Assembly (NCBI RefSeq): GCF_003254585.1 | Contig: NZ_QJGZ01000039.1 | Coordinates: 496,001-560,000, forward strand | DNA: 64,000 nt | Origin: Flavobacterium sharifuzzamanii | GTDB lineage: Bacteria; Bacteroidota; Bacteroidia; Flavobacteriales; Flavobacteriaceae | Reading direction: 5' to 3' | Shown: positions 1-7,561 of the stretch, piece by piece | How the letters are laid out: each line of letters opens with the position of its first letter | How positions within the stretch are numbered: the first letter of the stretch is position 1 | Program-made: the position numbers and the translations under genes | The notes under the pieces: generated by a model | The model's input: the letters and a program-made list of their open reading frames with translations, nothing else | The model's database searches: none | Told to the model about the DNA's origin: nothing

Positions 1-565
1 TATAATAGTCTTTATCTGGAAGTCCCAATTGGCTTGGCCCTAAATTTACAGAGTTTATAGAGCTGTCTTTATCATCAGCTCCAATGTAAATTCCGAAAAA
101 TCCAGCATTGCTTTCTTTTTCCATTTCAACCAAATATTTCTGAACATCAGCAATACTTTTAATTGCGTCGATTTTTTTCAGATATGGTTTTAAAGGTTCG
201 ATTCCTTTCTTATTTCTTCCGATAGAATCTAAATAAGTGTTGAATAAATTAACCGCTTTTCCTTGATCTGTATTCGATTTGTATTTCGGATTTTTGGAAG
301 CTTCTTTTAAAACCTCCATCACATCTTTGTCGGTTCTTTTAATTAGTTCATTAAAACTTCCCCATGTCGTACGATCGCTTGGAATTTCTGTTTTCTCCAG
401 CCAAGTTCCGTTTACATATTTGAAAAAATCCTGACTTGGGCTGATTTTCGTATCCATATACGATACATTGATACCTGGTTCCTTTGGCGCTTGAGCTTGA
501 GCTGCAGTTACTGCAAACATTGCAGATATAACACCAAACACAGGTTTAGCAAATTGTTTTTTCAT
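1..565 (-). CDS. M13 family metallopeptidase (PepO/neprilysin type), N-terminal part only
   Basis: The first 188 residues are visible; the gene runs off the left edge, so the HExxH zinc site is not in the window. The start ATG (563-565) opens a signal peptide beginning MKKQFAKPVFG and ending near AAQAQA, so the enzyme is exported. The segment DFFKYVNGTWLEKTEIPSDR, about residues 46-65, is characteristic of the M13 N-terminal region, and FFGIYIGADDKDSSINS followed by SQLGLPDKDYY also fits the family. M13 enzymes cut oligopeptides in the periplasm or at the surface. The gene is divergent from the SCO gene and has its own -7 box at 592-599. The family call rests on sequence recognition; the catalytic half cannot be checked here. 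Confidence 0.9.
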   Translation of the reverse strand, partial: MKKQFAKPVFGVISAMFAVTAAQAQAPKEPGINVSYMDTKISPSQDFFKYVNGTWLEKTEIPSDRTTWGSFNELIKRTDKDVMEVLKEASKNPKYKSNTDQGKAVNLFNTYLDSIGRNKKGIEPLKPYLKKIDAIKSIADVQKYLVEMEKESNAGFFGIYIGADDKDSSINSVNLGPSQLGLPDKDYY

Positions 566-767
566 AAAAAGTTATAGTTTAATGGAAAATACAAACGTAT
601 TGTTATTATTTTAAAAATTGTGTTAAAATTCTAACTGTAAAGTCAAAAAGACATTTAAATGTCACAAATAGAAATTAAACACTGGGTATTTGTCTACAAG
701 CATTTGTAAAAGTTACAAAAGCCTGTTAAAAAAATAACCCAGTAAAGTTTTTAAAATCTGCTTTTTG
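566..767. other. Divergent intergenic region with palindrome
   Basis: This AT-rich spacer separates two divergent genes. It contains a perfect 14-bp palindrome, GACATTTAAATGTC, at 650-663. ACTGGGT at 681-687 and its complement ACCCAGT at 737-743 form wider arms. No gene is seen here. The palindrome could be an operator, which is inference only. Confidence 0.35.
592..599 (-). promoter_or_regulatory. -7 promoter box of the M13 peptidase gene
   Basis: On the minus strand this reads TACGTTTG, an exact match to the Bacteroidota TAnnTTTG box, 26 nt upstream of the ATG. No clear -33 TTG is present at the usual spacing. Confidence 0.55.
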
Positions 768-775
768 TATTTTTG
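768..775 (+). promoter_or_regulatory. -7 promoter box of the SCO gene
   Basis: TATTTTTG matches TAnnTTTG exactly and lies 15 nt before the ATG at 791. It also shows that an in-frame TTG at 773 is part of the promoter and not the start codon. Confidence 0.6.
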
Positions 776-790
776 CGCCAAATTATTTTT

Positions 791-1456
791 ATGAAATCGC
801 TTTTATATAAATACCGCAAATTCTTTATTGTCTTAATAGTGTTTTCGGTTGTTACGATATCTTTGTTTTATTCTGCGTTGAAACCTAAAAAAACACTTCC
901 GATTTACAATCCCGCTGATGTAAATCCTGAATTGGTTGACAGTACAGTTCAATATAAAAGCAAATACCACACCATTGCCGATTTTTCTTTCATCAACCAA
1001 AATGGTGATACCATTACCCAGAAAAATTATGAAGGAAAGATCTATGTTGCCGATTTCTTCTTTACAACCTGCGGATCGATCTGCCCAAAAATGTCAACTA
1101 ATCTAGTTGACGTTCAAAAAGCAGTTTTAAATAACCCAAAGGTAATGTTGCTTTCTCATACTGTTTTTCCAGAAGTGGATAGCGTTTCTGTTTTAAAAGC
1201 TTATGCCATAAAATATGGCGTTGTAGACAGTAAGTGGAATCTAGTTACTGGCGATAAAAAAGAAATCTACAAAATGGCCAGAAAATCGTATTTGGCCGTG
1301 AAACTTGGTAGGCCAGATCAGCTTTATGACATGGTGCATACAGAGAATTTTGTTTTGGTCGATCAAAAGCGTCGCGTTAGAGGTTTTTATGATGGAACAA
1401 ATAAAGAAGACATAAAACGTCTTTTGGAAGACATCGAATTCCTGTCTCAGGAGTAA
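791..1456 (+). CDS. SCO1/SenC/PrrC family copper chaperone
   Basis: A 221-residue thioredoxin-fold protein anchored by one N-terminal membrane helix (about residues 10-30). SCO proteins deliver copper to the CuA site of cytochrome c oxidase or act as thiol reductants in the periplasm. The copper-binding CxxxC motif is visible in TTCGSICPKM, and the conserved distal His lies in MVHTENFVLVD near the C-terminus. The start was moved from an in-frame TTG at 773 to ATG 791 because the TTG lies inside the -7 box. Next downstream is the feoAB iron-uptake operon, which has its own promoter. The SCO genes of Bacteroidota often lie near cytochrome oxidase genes, but none is visible here. Confidence 0.9.
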   Translation: MKSLLYKYRKFFIVLIVFSVVTISLFYSALKPKKTLPIYNPADVNPELVDSTVQYKSKYHTIADFSFINQNGDTITQKNYEGKIYVADFFFTTCGSICPKMSTNLVDVQKAVLNNPKVMLLSHTVFPEVDSVSVLKAYAIKYGVVDSKWNLVTGDKKEIYKMARKSYLAVKLGRPDQLYDMVHTENFVLVDQKRRVRGFYDGTNKEDIKRLLEDIEFLSQE

Positions 1457-1505
1457 AATCCCTTATTTTTAGAAACTTTTAGCATTTGTGGAAGTGTTAA
1501 ATGCC

Positions 1506-1534
1506 TTGAAATAAAGAATAATTGCCTACTTTTG
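1506..1534 (+). promoter_or_regulatory. Promoter of the feoAB operon
   Basis: TTG at 1506-1508, an 18-nt spacer and TACTTTTG at 1527-1534 match the Bacteroidota sigma-A promoter (TTG-N17-23-TAnnTTTG). The 5' leader to the feoA start would be about 20 nt. I saw no convincing Fur box. Confidence 0.65.
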
Positions 1535-1559
1535 CAATCTAAATTCAATCTAAATAAGC

Positions 1560-1799
1560 TTGCAAAATACAATACACACTCTGAAAAAAGGCGAAAAAGC
1601 CATTATCAAGGATTTTGATATCGATCTTGTTCCACTAAAATTACTAGAAATGGGTTGTCTGCCTGGCAGCTTAGTTGAATTATTGCAGGTTGCTCCTTTT
1701 GGTGATCCGTTATATTTAGATATTAATGGTTCTCATGTTGCAATACGCATTGAAACAGCTCGTGAAATTGAAGTTGAACTTATCAAAACCAATTTGTAA
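1560..1799 (+). CDS. feoA: Ferrous iron transport protein A (FeoA)
   Basis: A 79-residue cytosolic SH3-like protein that works with the FeoB ferrous iron transporter. The family pattern is clear: LKKGEKAIIKDF, then the LLEMGCLPGSLVELLQVAPF segment and a C-terminal HVAIRIETAREIEV strand. No ATG is available, so translation most likely starts at TTG 1560, about 25 nt after the -7 box. The TAA stop overlaps the feoB ATG by one base (TAATG), which indicates translational coupling. In many Bacteroidota FeoA is fused to FeoB, but here they are separate. Confidence 0.92.
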   Translation: MQNTIHTLKKGEKAIIKDFDIDLVPLKLLEMGCLPGSLVELLQVAPFGDPLYLDINGSHVAIRIETAREIEVELIKTNL

Positions 1800-3898
1800 T
1801 GAGTGTCCAGAATATCAATGTTGCCCTTATCGGAAATCCAAATACTGGAAAAACTTCTGTTTTTAATCAATTAACAGGCCTTAACCAGCAAGTTGGAAAT
1901 TATCCTGGAATCACGGTTGAGAAAAAAATGGGCTTTTGCAAGCTGCCCAATAATGTTAAAGCCAATATTCTAGATTTACCAGGAACATATAGTTTGAATG
2001 CCAGTTCGATGGATGAGAGTGTAGTAATCGAACTTTTATTAAACAAAAACGATAAATTATACCCGGATGTAGCAGTTGTCGTAACAGATGTTGAAAATCT
2101 GAAACGAAATTTACTGATTTACACACAGATAAAAGATCTTGAAATCCCTACGATTTTGGTCATCAACATGTCTGACCGTATGGCGCGTAAGGGAATTTCT
2201 TTGGATATTCCGTATTTAGAAGAAAAACTAAAAACGAAAATTGCTTTAGTAAGTTCTAGAAAAGGTATAGGAATTGAGCAATTAAAGGAACTTATTGTTT
2301 CTTATAAAACAATTCCGCACGAACCTTGTTTAAATGCTTCAGTAATTGATCCCGAATATTTTGCAAAATTACAAAAGGCGTTTCCAAATCAATTAATGTA
2401 TAAATTGTGGCTGGTAATCACACAAGATGTCAATTTCTTGAATTTGGATCGAAATGAAATAAGAAGCACTTTTACCAAATCGCATTCAGAATTAAAACGT
2501 TTACAGCAGAAAGAAACCATCAAAAGATATCAATTTATAAATGATGTTTTAAAAGAAGGTTTAAAAATTGATGCTTCGATCGCTAAAGATATCCGAGCAA
2601 AACTAGACCGTGTTTTAACGCATAAGGTTTTTGGTTATGTGATTTTCTTTGCCATTTTATTCTTGATTTTCCAATCGATTTTCAGTTGGTCAACTATTCC
2701 AATGGATTTCATTGACAGCACATTTGCTTCTTTAAGCAGCTGGGTTGCAGAAGAATTGCCAAGCGGTATTTTGACCGATTTGCTTTCGCAGGGAATTATT
2801 CCAGGTATTGGCGGAGTTATTATTTTTATTCCGCAGATTGCGTTCTTGTTTTTGTTCATTTCCATTTTGGAAGAAAGCGGTTATATGAGCCGAGTTGTAT
2901 TCTTAATGGATAAAATAATGCGCCGATTTGGACTTTCAGGAAAAAGCGTTGTGCCTTTAATTTCAGGAACTGCCTGCGCGATTCCAGCAATTATGGCAAC
3001 AAGAAATATCGAAAACTGGAAAGAACGCCTTATTACGATCTTAGTAACGCCATTCACTACTTGTTCGGCAAGATTACCTGTTTATGCGATTATCATCTCA
3101 CTGGTTATTCCGAGTAAACGAGTTTTTGGAGTACTAAATCTTCAAGGATTAACTCTTATGTCACTTTATGTTTTAGGATTTTTTATGGCCATTTTATCGG
3201 CTTACATTTTGAATAAAGTTTTAAAACTGCAATCTAAAACATATTTCGTAGTTGAGATGCCAAGTTATAAAATGCCACTTTTGAAAAATGTTGGAATCAA
3301 TGTGGTAGAAAAAACGAAAGCTTTCGTTGTTGGTGCAGGTAAAATAATCTTGGCTATATCGGTTATTTTATGGTTCTTGGCTTCTTATGGTCCAGGAAAA
3401 GAATTTAATGAGGCTGAGACTATTGTTAAAGAAAGATTTGCTAATACTACTTTGGATGAAACACAATTTGAAAATGAAGTTAATTCTCAAAAACTAGAGA
3501 ATTCATATATCGGATTAATGGGAAGAGCAATTGAGCCAGCAATTCAACCTTTAGGTTATGATTGGAAAATCGGAATTGCGTTAATCAGTTCGTTTGCTGC
3601 CCGTGAAGTTTTCGTTGGGACATTAGCAACCATTTATAGTGTTGGAGATACGGATAACGAATCGACTATAAAAAGCAAAATGCAGGCAGAAGTTCGTCCA
3701 GATACCGGAAAGAAAGTATTTGATTTTGCCACTGGTATTTCGTTACTACTGTTTTATGCTTTTGCAATGCAATGCGCCAGTACATTGGCGATTACCAAAA
3801 AAGAAACCAATTCATGGAAATGGCCAGCAATGCAGTTGGTCTTCATGAGTGGTCTTGCTTATTTAACCGCATTAATTGCGTATCAACTTTTAAAATAA
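1799..3898 (+). CDS. feoB: Ferrous iron transport protein B (FeoB)
   Basis: A 699-residue inner-membrane Fe(II) transporter with an N-terminal GTPase domain. G1 is GNPNTGKT (residues 12-19), G3 is DLPG (59-62) and G4 is NMSD (123-126). The GTPase and helical linker run to about residue 270, followed by a polytopic membrane domain. The two Gate regions carry the family's conserved cysteines in GTACAIPAIMATRN (about 390-403) and TPFTTCSARLPVYA (about 416-429). Length is normal for an unfused FeoB. It is coupled to feoA by a one-base overlap and followed by a Cys-rich microprotein 6 nt downstream. Confidence 0.97.
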   Translation: MSVQNINVALIGNPNTGKTSVFNQLTGLNQQVGNYPGITVEKKMGFCKLPNNVKANILDLPGTYSLNASSMDESVVIELLLNKNDKLYPDVAVVVTDVENLKRNLLIYTQIKDLEIPTILVINMSDRMARKGISLDIPYLEEKLKTKIALVSSRKGIGIEQLKELIVSYKTIPHEPCLNASVIDPEYFAKLQKAFPNQLMYKLWLVITQDVNFLNLDRNEIRSTFTKSHSELKRLQQKETIKRYQFINDVLKEGLKIDASIAKDIRAKLDRVLTHKVFGYVIFFAILFLIFQSIFSWSTIPMDFIDSTFASLSSWVAEELPSGILTDLLSQGIIPGIGGVIIFIPQIAFLFLFISILEESGYMSRVVFLMDKIMRRFGLSGKSVVPLISGTACAIPAIMATRNIENWKERLITILVTPFTTCSARLPVYAIIISLVIPSKRVFGVLNLQGLTLMSLYVLGFFMAILSAYILNKVLKLQSKTYFVVEMPSYKMPLLKNVGINVVEKTKAFVVGAGKIILAISVILWFLASYGPGKEFNEAETIVKERFANTTLDETQFENEVNSQKLENSYIGLMGRAIEPAIQPLGYDWKIGIALISSFAAREVFVGTLATIYSVGDTDNESTIKSKMQAEVRPDTGKKVFDFATGISLLLFYAFAMQCASTLAITKKETNSWKWPAMQLVFMSGLAYLTALIAYQLLK

Positions 3899-3904
3899 AA
3901 AGTT

Positions 3905-4030
3905 ATGTTTCAAGAAATAATAGCCTTTGCCATATTAGGATTTGCAGTTGCTTTTTTGATTAAGAAGTTTTTCTTAAAATCGAAAAAGAAAAAAGACTGC
4001 GGGGGCGGAACTGATTGTGGGTGTTCTTAA
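3905..4030 (+). CDS. FeoB-associated Cys-rich membrane microprotein
   Basis: A 41-residue ORF starts 6 nt after feoB. It has one N-terminal membrane helix (IIAFAILGFAVAFLI), a Lys-rich juxtamembrane stretch (KSKKKK) and a short tail DCGGGTDCGCS with three cysteines. This architecture matches the FeoB-associated Cys-rich membrane protein family found after feoB in many anaerobes and Bacteroidota. The cysteines may bind Fe(II) or sense redox state next to the transporter; that role is inferred. A terminator follows at 4074-4099, so it is the last gene of a feoA-feoB-microprotein operon. Confidence 0.85.
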   Translation: MFQEIIAFAILGFAVAFLIKKFFLKSKKKKDCGGGTDCGCS

Positions 4031-4036
4031 AAAGGG

Positions 4037-4068
4037 ACAAGGGTGCAAAGGTTCATAAGTGCAAAGTA
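4037..4068 (+). repeat. Octamer-period CAAAG repeat tract
   Basis: Four consecutive 8-bp units (ACAAGGGT, GCAAAGGT, TCATAAGT, GCAAAGTA) keep an A-A-G/G-T core in register. The same style of unit recurs at 12727-12861, 13623-13649 and in the arms of the 50894-51541 cassette. Confidence 0.55.
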
Positions 4069-4073
4069 AAAAA

Positions 4074-4099
4074 AGCTGTTCATTTGAACGGCTTTTTTT
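4074..4099 (+). terminator. Intrinsic terminator of the feo operon
   Basis: An 8-bp stem (4074-4081 with 4086-4093, one G-T pair) with loop ATTT is followed by six T residues. Confidence 0.8.
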
Positions 4100-4167
4100 A
4101 TGACGAAAAATGTCTTATTCTGTTGTTTTTAAAACCTAAAATAACTTATTAGTATATTTTATAGAGG

Positions 4168-4175
4168 TAGTTTTG
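4168..4175 (+). promoter_or_regulatory. -7 box of small membrane protein gene (copy 1)
   Basis: TAGTTTTG matches TAnnTTTG and lies 20 nt before the ATG at 4196. The second copy of the gene has a box at nearly the same distance. Confidence 0.5.
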
Positions 4176-4195
4176 AATTTTAAAAATTCATTAAA

Positions 4196-4318
4196 ATGAC
4201 ACCAGAAGATAGAATGGAAGTAATTCGCGACAATAGAGTTGCCCGATTACTGTGGTTTGCAATAGGTTTTTTCTGCGCAGCAATTATTACTTATTTGATA
4301 ATGAAAAATAATCATTAG
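4196..4318 (+). CDS. Small single-helix membrane protein, copy 1
   Basis: A 40-residue protein with a charged N-terminus (MTPEDRMEVIRDNRV) and one hydrophobic helix around LLWFAIGFFCAAIITYLIM. It is clearly paralogous to the 39-residue ORF at 5493-5612: ARLLWF.IGF.CA is shared, the length is the same, and both upstream regions contain TGTCTTATTCT. Conservation between two copies, with a promoter box in front of each, is the evidence that it is a real gene. I know no function. An N-terminus kept in the cytosol with the helix in the inner membrane is the simplest reading. Confidence 0.7.
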   Translation: MTPEDRMEVIRDNRVARLLWFAIGFFCAAIITYLIMKNNH

Positions 4319-4381
4319 TTTTTTCTCTGCTGTTTTAATTATACTTTTATGCTATTAAATCAGTAAAAAAAGACTTTCAAA

Positions 4382-5308
4382 ATGAACACAAAAAACCCTT
4401 TACTTTTCTTTTTATTTATATGTTTTACTTTAAGCGGAATTAGTCAAACGAAAACAGATCTAAAGAAAGATAGCAATAATACTTTTCTAACTTCAGATGG
4501 CGTTCCTTTATTTTTGAAAGTTTCAGGAAAAGGCGATGTCTGTATTTTTGTACATGGCGGTCCTGGTGCTTGGAGCAAATCTTTTGAAGAATTTGGAGGA
4601 AATGTACTTGAAGACAAATTAACCATGTGCTATTATGACCAAAGAGGCTGCGGTAGATCTGGGTCTCCTGCAGATAACAATTACAGCATGGACAGAATGA
4701 TAGATGATATTGAAGAAATTCGAACTTATCTTAAAACTGATAAAGTATTTGTAATCGGACATTCTTTCGGAGGAATTCTAGCCACTAAATATGCTGAAAA
4801 ATATCCGCAACATGTAAAAGGTTTAATTCTGTTAAACTCAACATTAGATATAAACGATTCGCTTCTTAATCAAATCGCTTTTATGGGTAAAACTTTAGGA
4901 AAAGATTTTACTGTAAAAGGTAAGGATTCAATTCTAAATACTTTTTTTGAAGCAAAACAACAAATTAAAAAAGCAGATCTTGATTACAAAATGCTTTCTG
5001 ACAATAGAGCAACCGTTGAAAAACTGGACAGCATAGACAATAGTGAAAAAAGAAACTCTTCATTTGCGCAACATGCCTTAAGTGGTCCGTTATATTTTAG
5101 TGATTTTACTAAAGAAACAGCTTCTATTAAAGTTCCAACGCTTATAATTTCAGGAACAAAAGACAATAATATTGGTCCTGAACATTATCGTCTGTTTAAA
5201 TTCCCAAATCAAGAAGTTAAAATTATTAATGGCGGGCATATTTTGTATTACGAGCAGAATAAAGAGTTTAAGAATGCAATCGAGGGATTTGTTCGTGCTA
5301 AAAGGTAA
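4382..5308 (+). CDS. Exported alpha/beta hydrolase, proline iminopeptidase-like
   Basis: A 308-residue serine hydrolase with a signal peptide ending near SGISQ, so it probably acts in the periplasm. VHGGPG (about residues 57-62) is the oxyanion-hole motif typical of the proline iminopeptidase branch. GHSFGG carries the nucleophile Ser near residue 129; the acid is probably the Asp in SGTKDNNIG and the base the His in NGGHILYY. The family cleaves N-terminal proline or other small amides and esters, and the substrate here is not predictable. It stands alone between two paralogous small membrane protein genes. Confidence 0.85.
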   Translation: MNTKNPLLFFLFICFTLSGISQTKTDLKKDSNNTFLTSDGVPLFLKVSGKGDVCIFVHGGPGAWSKSFEEFGGNVLEDKLTMCYYDQRGCGRSGSPADNNYSMDRMIDDIEEIRTYLKTDKVFVIGHSFGGILATKYAEKYPQHVKGLILLNSTLDINDSLLNQIAFMGKTLGKDFTVKGKDSILNTFFEAKQQIKKADLDYKMLSDNRATVEKLDSIDNSEKRNSSFAQHALSGPLYFSDFTKETASIKVPTLIISGTKDNNIGPEHYRLFKFPNQEVKIINGGHILYYEQNKEFKNAIEGFVRAKR

Positions 5309-5461
5309 AGATAAAAGAGGCAAGAACAAAGACTTATGCTTAGGCTAATGAATGAGAATAAAGATAAAAGACGGTGACTCTGACTAGAAACTGTAATTAA
5401 AATATGTCTTATTCTAATGTTTTAAAGACTTTTTCGGCCTTTATCATTTCAGTTACAAAGA

Positions 5462-5469
5462 TACTTTTG
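5462..5469 (+). promoter_or_regulatory. -7 box of small membrane protein gene (copy 2)
   Basis: TACTTTTG matches TAnnTTTG, 23 nt upstream of ATG 5493, mirroring the arrangement of copy 1. Confidence 0.5.
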
Positions 5470-5492
5470 GATCATTCAAAATTAAATTCAAA

Positions 5493-5612
5493 ATGACAAG
5501 GTTTGAAAAAAGGGAAATGGCTCGAAATAAAAGTATTGCAAGGTTACTATGGTTTTCAATTGGATTTTTATGCGCTTTTGTAATAATGTGTCTTTTAAAA
5601 ACCAAATTATAA
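5493..5612 (+). CDS. Small single-helix membrane protein, copy 2
   Basis: A 39-residue paralogue of the ORF at 4196-4318. It has a basic N-terminus (MTRFEKREMARNKSI) followed by the shared ARLLWF.IGF.CA helix, and it ends in LLKTKL. It has its own -7 box, and a strong bidirectional terminator follows. The spacing of charged head, Trp-Phe entry and helix is the same in both copies, while the head sequence and tail differ. Function unknown. Confidence 0.7.
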   Translation: MTRFEKREMARNKSIARLLWFSIGFLCAFVIMCLLKTKL

Positions 5613-5630
5613 ATAATTTAAACACCTTAT

Positions 5631-5670
5631 AAAGAAAAAAGCGACTCTATATCTAGAGTCGCTTTTTCTT
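5631..5670. terminator. Bidirectional terminator
   Basis: A perfect 10-bp stem (5640-5649 with 5654-5663, loop TATC) is flanked by A-rich sequence on the left and T-rich sequence on the right. It can stop the plus-strand small gene and the minus-strand HD gene ending at 5687. Confidence 0.88.
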
Positions 5671-5686
5671 TATAAATTAAATGATC

Positions 5687-6340
5687 TTACTTCACACCTT
5701 CCCACTCTGCGTAAAACTGAGCAAGGAAAGTTTCCATAAAACCATGTCTTTCGGCAGCGATTTCTTTTCCCTTTTCGGTATTCATTTTATCCTTTAAGAG
5801 TAAAAGCTTTTCATAAAAATGATTGATGGTTGGAGCGCTGTTCTTTTTATACTCCTCTTTTGTCATATTTGTTACAGGAGCAATTTCTGGATTGTACAAA
5901 GCTCTATTCTTAAATCCTCCGTAATTAAATGCTCTTGCAACGCCAATGGCACCAATTGCATCTAAGCGATCAGCATCTTGAACAATATCCAATTCGACAG
6001 ACGAGAACTTCCTTTCGAAATTTCCGCCTTTATAAGAGATGTTTTCAATGATATTGACAACGTGGGCAATTATCTCCTCAGAAACATTTTCGGCTTCTAA
6101 AAACGCTCTTGCTGTTTTCGGTCCAATAGTTTCATCACCGTTGTGAAATTTACTATCGGCTATATCGTGCAATAAGGCTCCTAATTGTACAATTGTAAGA
6201 TTGCATTCTGTTTCTTTTGCAATCAATAGTGCATTTTTGTAAACACGTTCAATATGAAACCAATCATGACCGCCTTCTGCATCATTTAATTTCTCTTTAA
6301 CAAAAGCAATGGTTTTAATAATTAATGCTGAATCACTCAT
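5687..6340 (-). CDS. HD-domain phosphohydrolase (YedJ-like)
   Basis: A 217-residue cytosolic protein of the HD superfamily. Metal-binding residues are visible in GHDWFHIERVY (about residue 20), LLHDIADSKFHNGDE (about residues 51-65) and QDADRLDAIGAIGVARAF (about 122). HD enzymes of this type hydrolyse phosphate mono- or diesters of nucleotides, and the exact substrate is unknown. Length and motif order match the YedJ group. It ends next to a bidirectional terminator. Confidence 0.85.
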   Translation of the reverse strand: MSDSALIIKTIAFVKEKLNDAEGGHDWFHIERVYKNALLIAKETECNLTIVQLGALLHDIADSKFHNGDETIGPKTARAFLEAENVSEEIIAHVVNIIENISYKGGNFERKFSSVELDIVQDADRLDAIGAIGVARAFNYGGFKNRALYNPEIAPVTNMTKEEYKKNSAPTINHFYEKLLLLKDKMNTEKGKEIAAERHGFMETFLAQFYAEWEGVK

Positions 6341-6368
6341 ACAGAAGTTTTTACGGTTTATAAAAAAT

Positions 6369-6405
6369 GTTGATTGCCAAAGATTTTAAATCTCCAACAA
6401 TCAAC
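6369..6405. repeat. Inverted repeat upstream of the HD gene
   Basis: GTTGATTG (6369-6376) pairs with CAATCAAC (6398-6405), and the loop holds a second small palindrome around AGATTTTAAATCT. The rest of the gap to 6505 is degenerate TCTAAAAT-type repeats. It may terminate the desaturase transcript. Confidence 0.4.
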
Positions 6406-6505
6406 AAATATGTTTTAAAGCAACAATGTTGCTTTTAAATTTCTAAATTCGAAAATCCCACATTCCAATCAAGAATCTGAAATCTACATTCTAAAATCTA
6501 AAATT

Positions 6506-7501
6506 CTAAAGTCTAGCTGGTTCAACCCATTTGAAGATATGTGATTCTTGTGGAATAACAATTCTTTCTGAGATTTTAGCCATTCTAGCAGGCAATTTCA
6601 TTAAATAGTCACGTGCTTTCTCTGCTTCATCTGAAAGATTGCCAATTTTATCAATCTCCCATTTGTTGATTAATTTCTGCATAATTTCAACATAGTCATT
6701 TGCAGTATAAACTCCAATACGCTGAGCTGAATCAGAAAACTGTTCGAAAGCTGTACTGATTTTTTGACCAGACTCTCTCAAGAAGTGAGCTGGCATAACG
6801 ATTTTCTGCTTCATCATGTATTGAAAAGCCAACATCATCTCGCTTGGATCAACTTGGAAAATTCTAGTAACAAATTCGCTGTATGCATGATGGTGACGCA
6901 TTTCATCACCTGCAATCATTTTACACATTTTAGACAATTTGTTATCGCCAAATTTCTTAGCTATCTGAGCTACTCTATTGTGCGAAACATAAGTTGCTAA
7001 TTCCTGAAAACTAGTGTATACAAAGTTTTTGTATGGGTCAGTTCCAGTTCCAATATCAAAACCGTCGTTTATAAGATGCTGTGTTGTCATTTCGATTTCA
7101 CGCATGTTTACACGACCAGACAAATACAAGTATTTATTTAAAAGATCACCGTGACGATTTTCTTCTCCAGTCCATTGTTTTACCCACTTAGCCCAACCGT
7201 TTCCTTGATTTCCTTCTTGCTGATCTATTCCTTCAACATCCATTAACCATGACTCGTATGTAGGCAAAGCTTCTTCTGTGATGGTATCACCAACAAGCGT
7301 AACCCAGAAATCGTACGGAAGCTCTTTAGCAATCTCACGCAACTCTTTTACCTCTTCAAAGAAGTTTTCTCCTTGAGAATCTGGTAAGAAATCGGACGGC
7401 TGCCAAATTTTTTCCACTGGAATTAAATACTGTTCAACGAAGCTATCCACGTTTTTTTCCAAAAACTGCATTACTTCTAATCTAATGTTTTTTATAGACA
7501 T
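6506..7501 (-). CDS. Soluble acyl-ACP desaturase (fatty acid desaturase type 2)
   Basis: A 331-residue cytosolic di-iron enzyme that introduces a double bond into acyl-ACP. The two carboxylate-bridged iron motifs are visible as EENRHG (about residues 111-116) and DEMRHH (about 197-202), along with the helical bundle pattern of the stearoyl-ACP desaturase family. It needs ferredoxin-type electron donors, and none is encoded here. The next minus-strand gene upstream is a PlsC acyltransferase 60 nt away, which fits a small lipid-synthesis cluster. Product position and chain length cannot be told from the sequence. Confidence 0.9.
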   Translation of the reverse strand: MSIKNIRLEVMQFLEKNVDSFVEQYLIPVEKIWQPSDFLPDSQGENFFEEVKELREIAKELPYDFWVTLVGDTITEEALPTYESWLMDVEGIDQQEGNQGNGWAKWVKQWTGEENRHGDLLNKYLYLSGRVNMREIEMTTQHLINDGFDIGTGTDPYKNFVYTSFQELATYVSHNRVAQIAKKFGDNKLSKMCKMIAGDEMRHHHAYSEFVTRIFQVDPSEMMLAFQYMMKQKIVMPAHFLRESGQKISTAFEQFSDSAQRIGVYTANDYVEIMQKLINKWEIDKIGNLSDEAEKARDYLMKLPARMAKISERIVIPQESHIFKWVEPARL

Positions 7502-7561
7502 TACTTATTATAGATTTGGGTTGTACGTTTTAGCTCGGACTAAAACTTAAACCTGTTTATA

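Noticed and set aside
773..790. TTG start for the SCO gene
   Set aside because: The TTG is the last part of the TATTTTTG promoter box. ATG 791 gives a normal N-terminal anchor.
1506..1560. Fur box before feoA
   Set aside because: No sequence close to a Fur inverted repeat is visible; only the sigma-A type promoter is supported.
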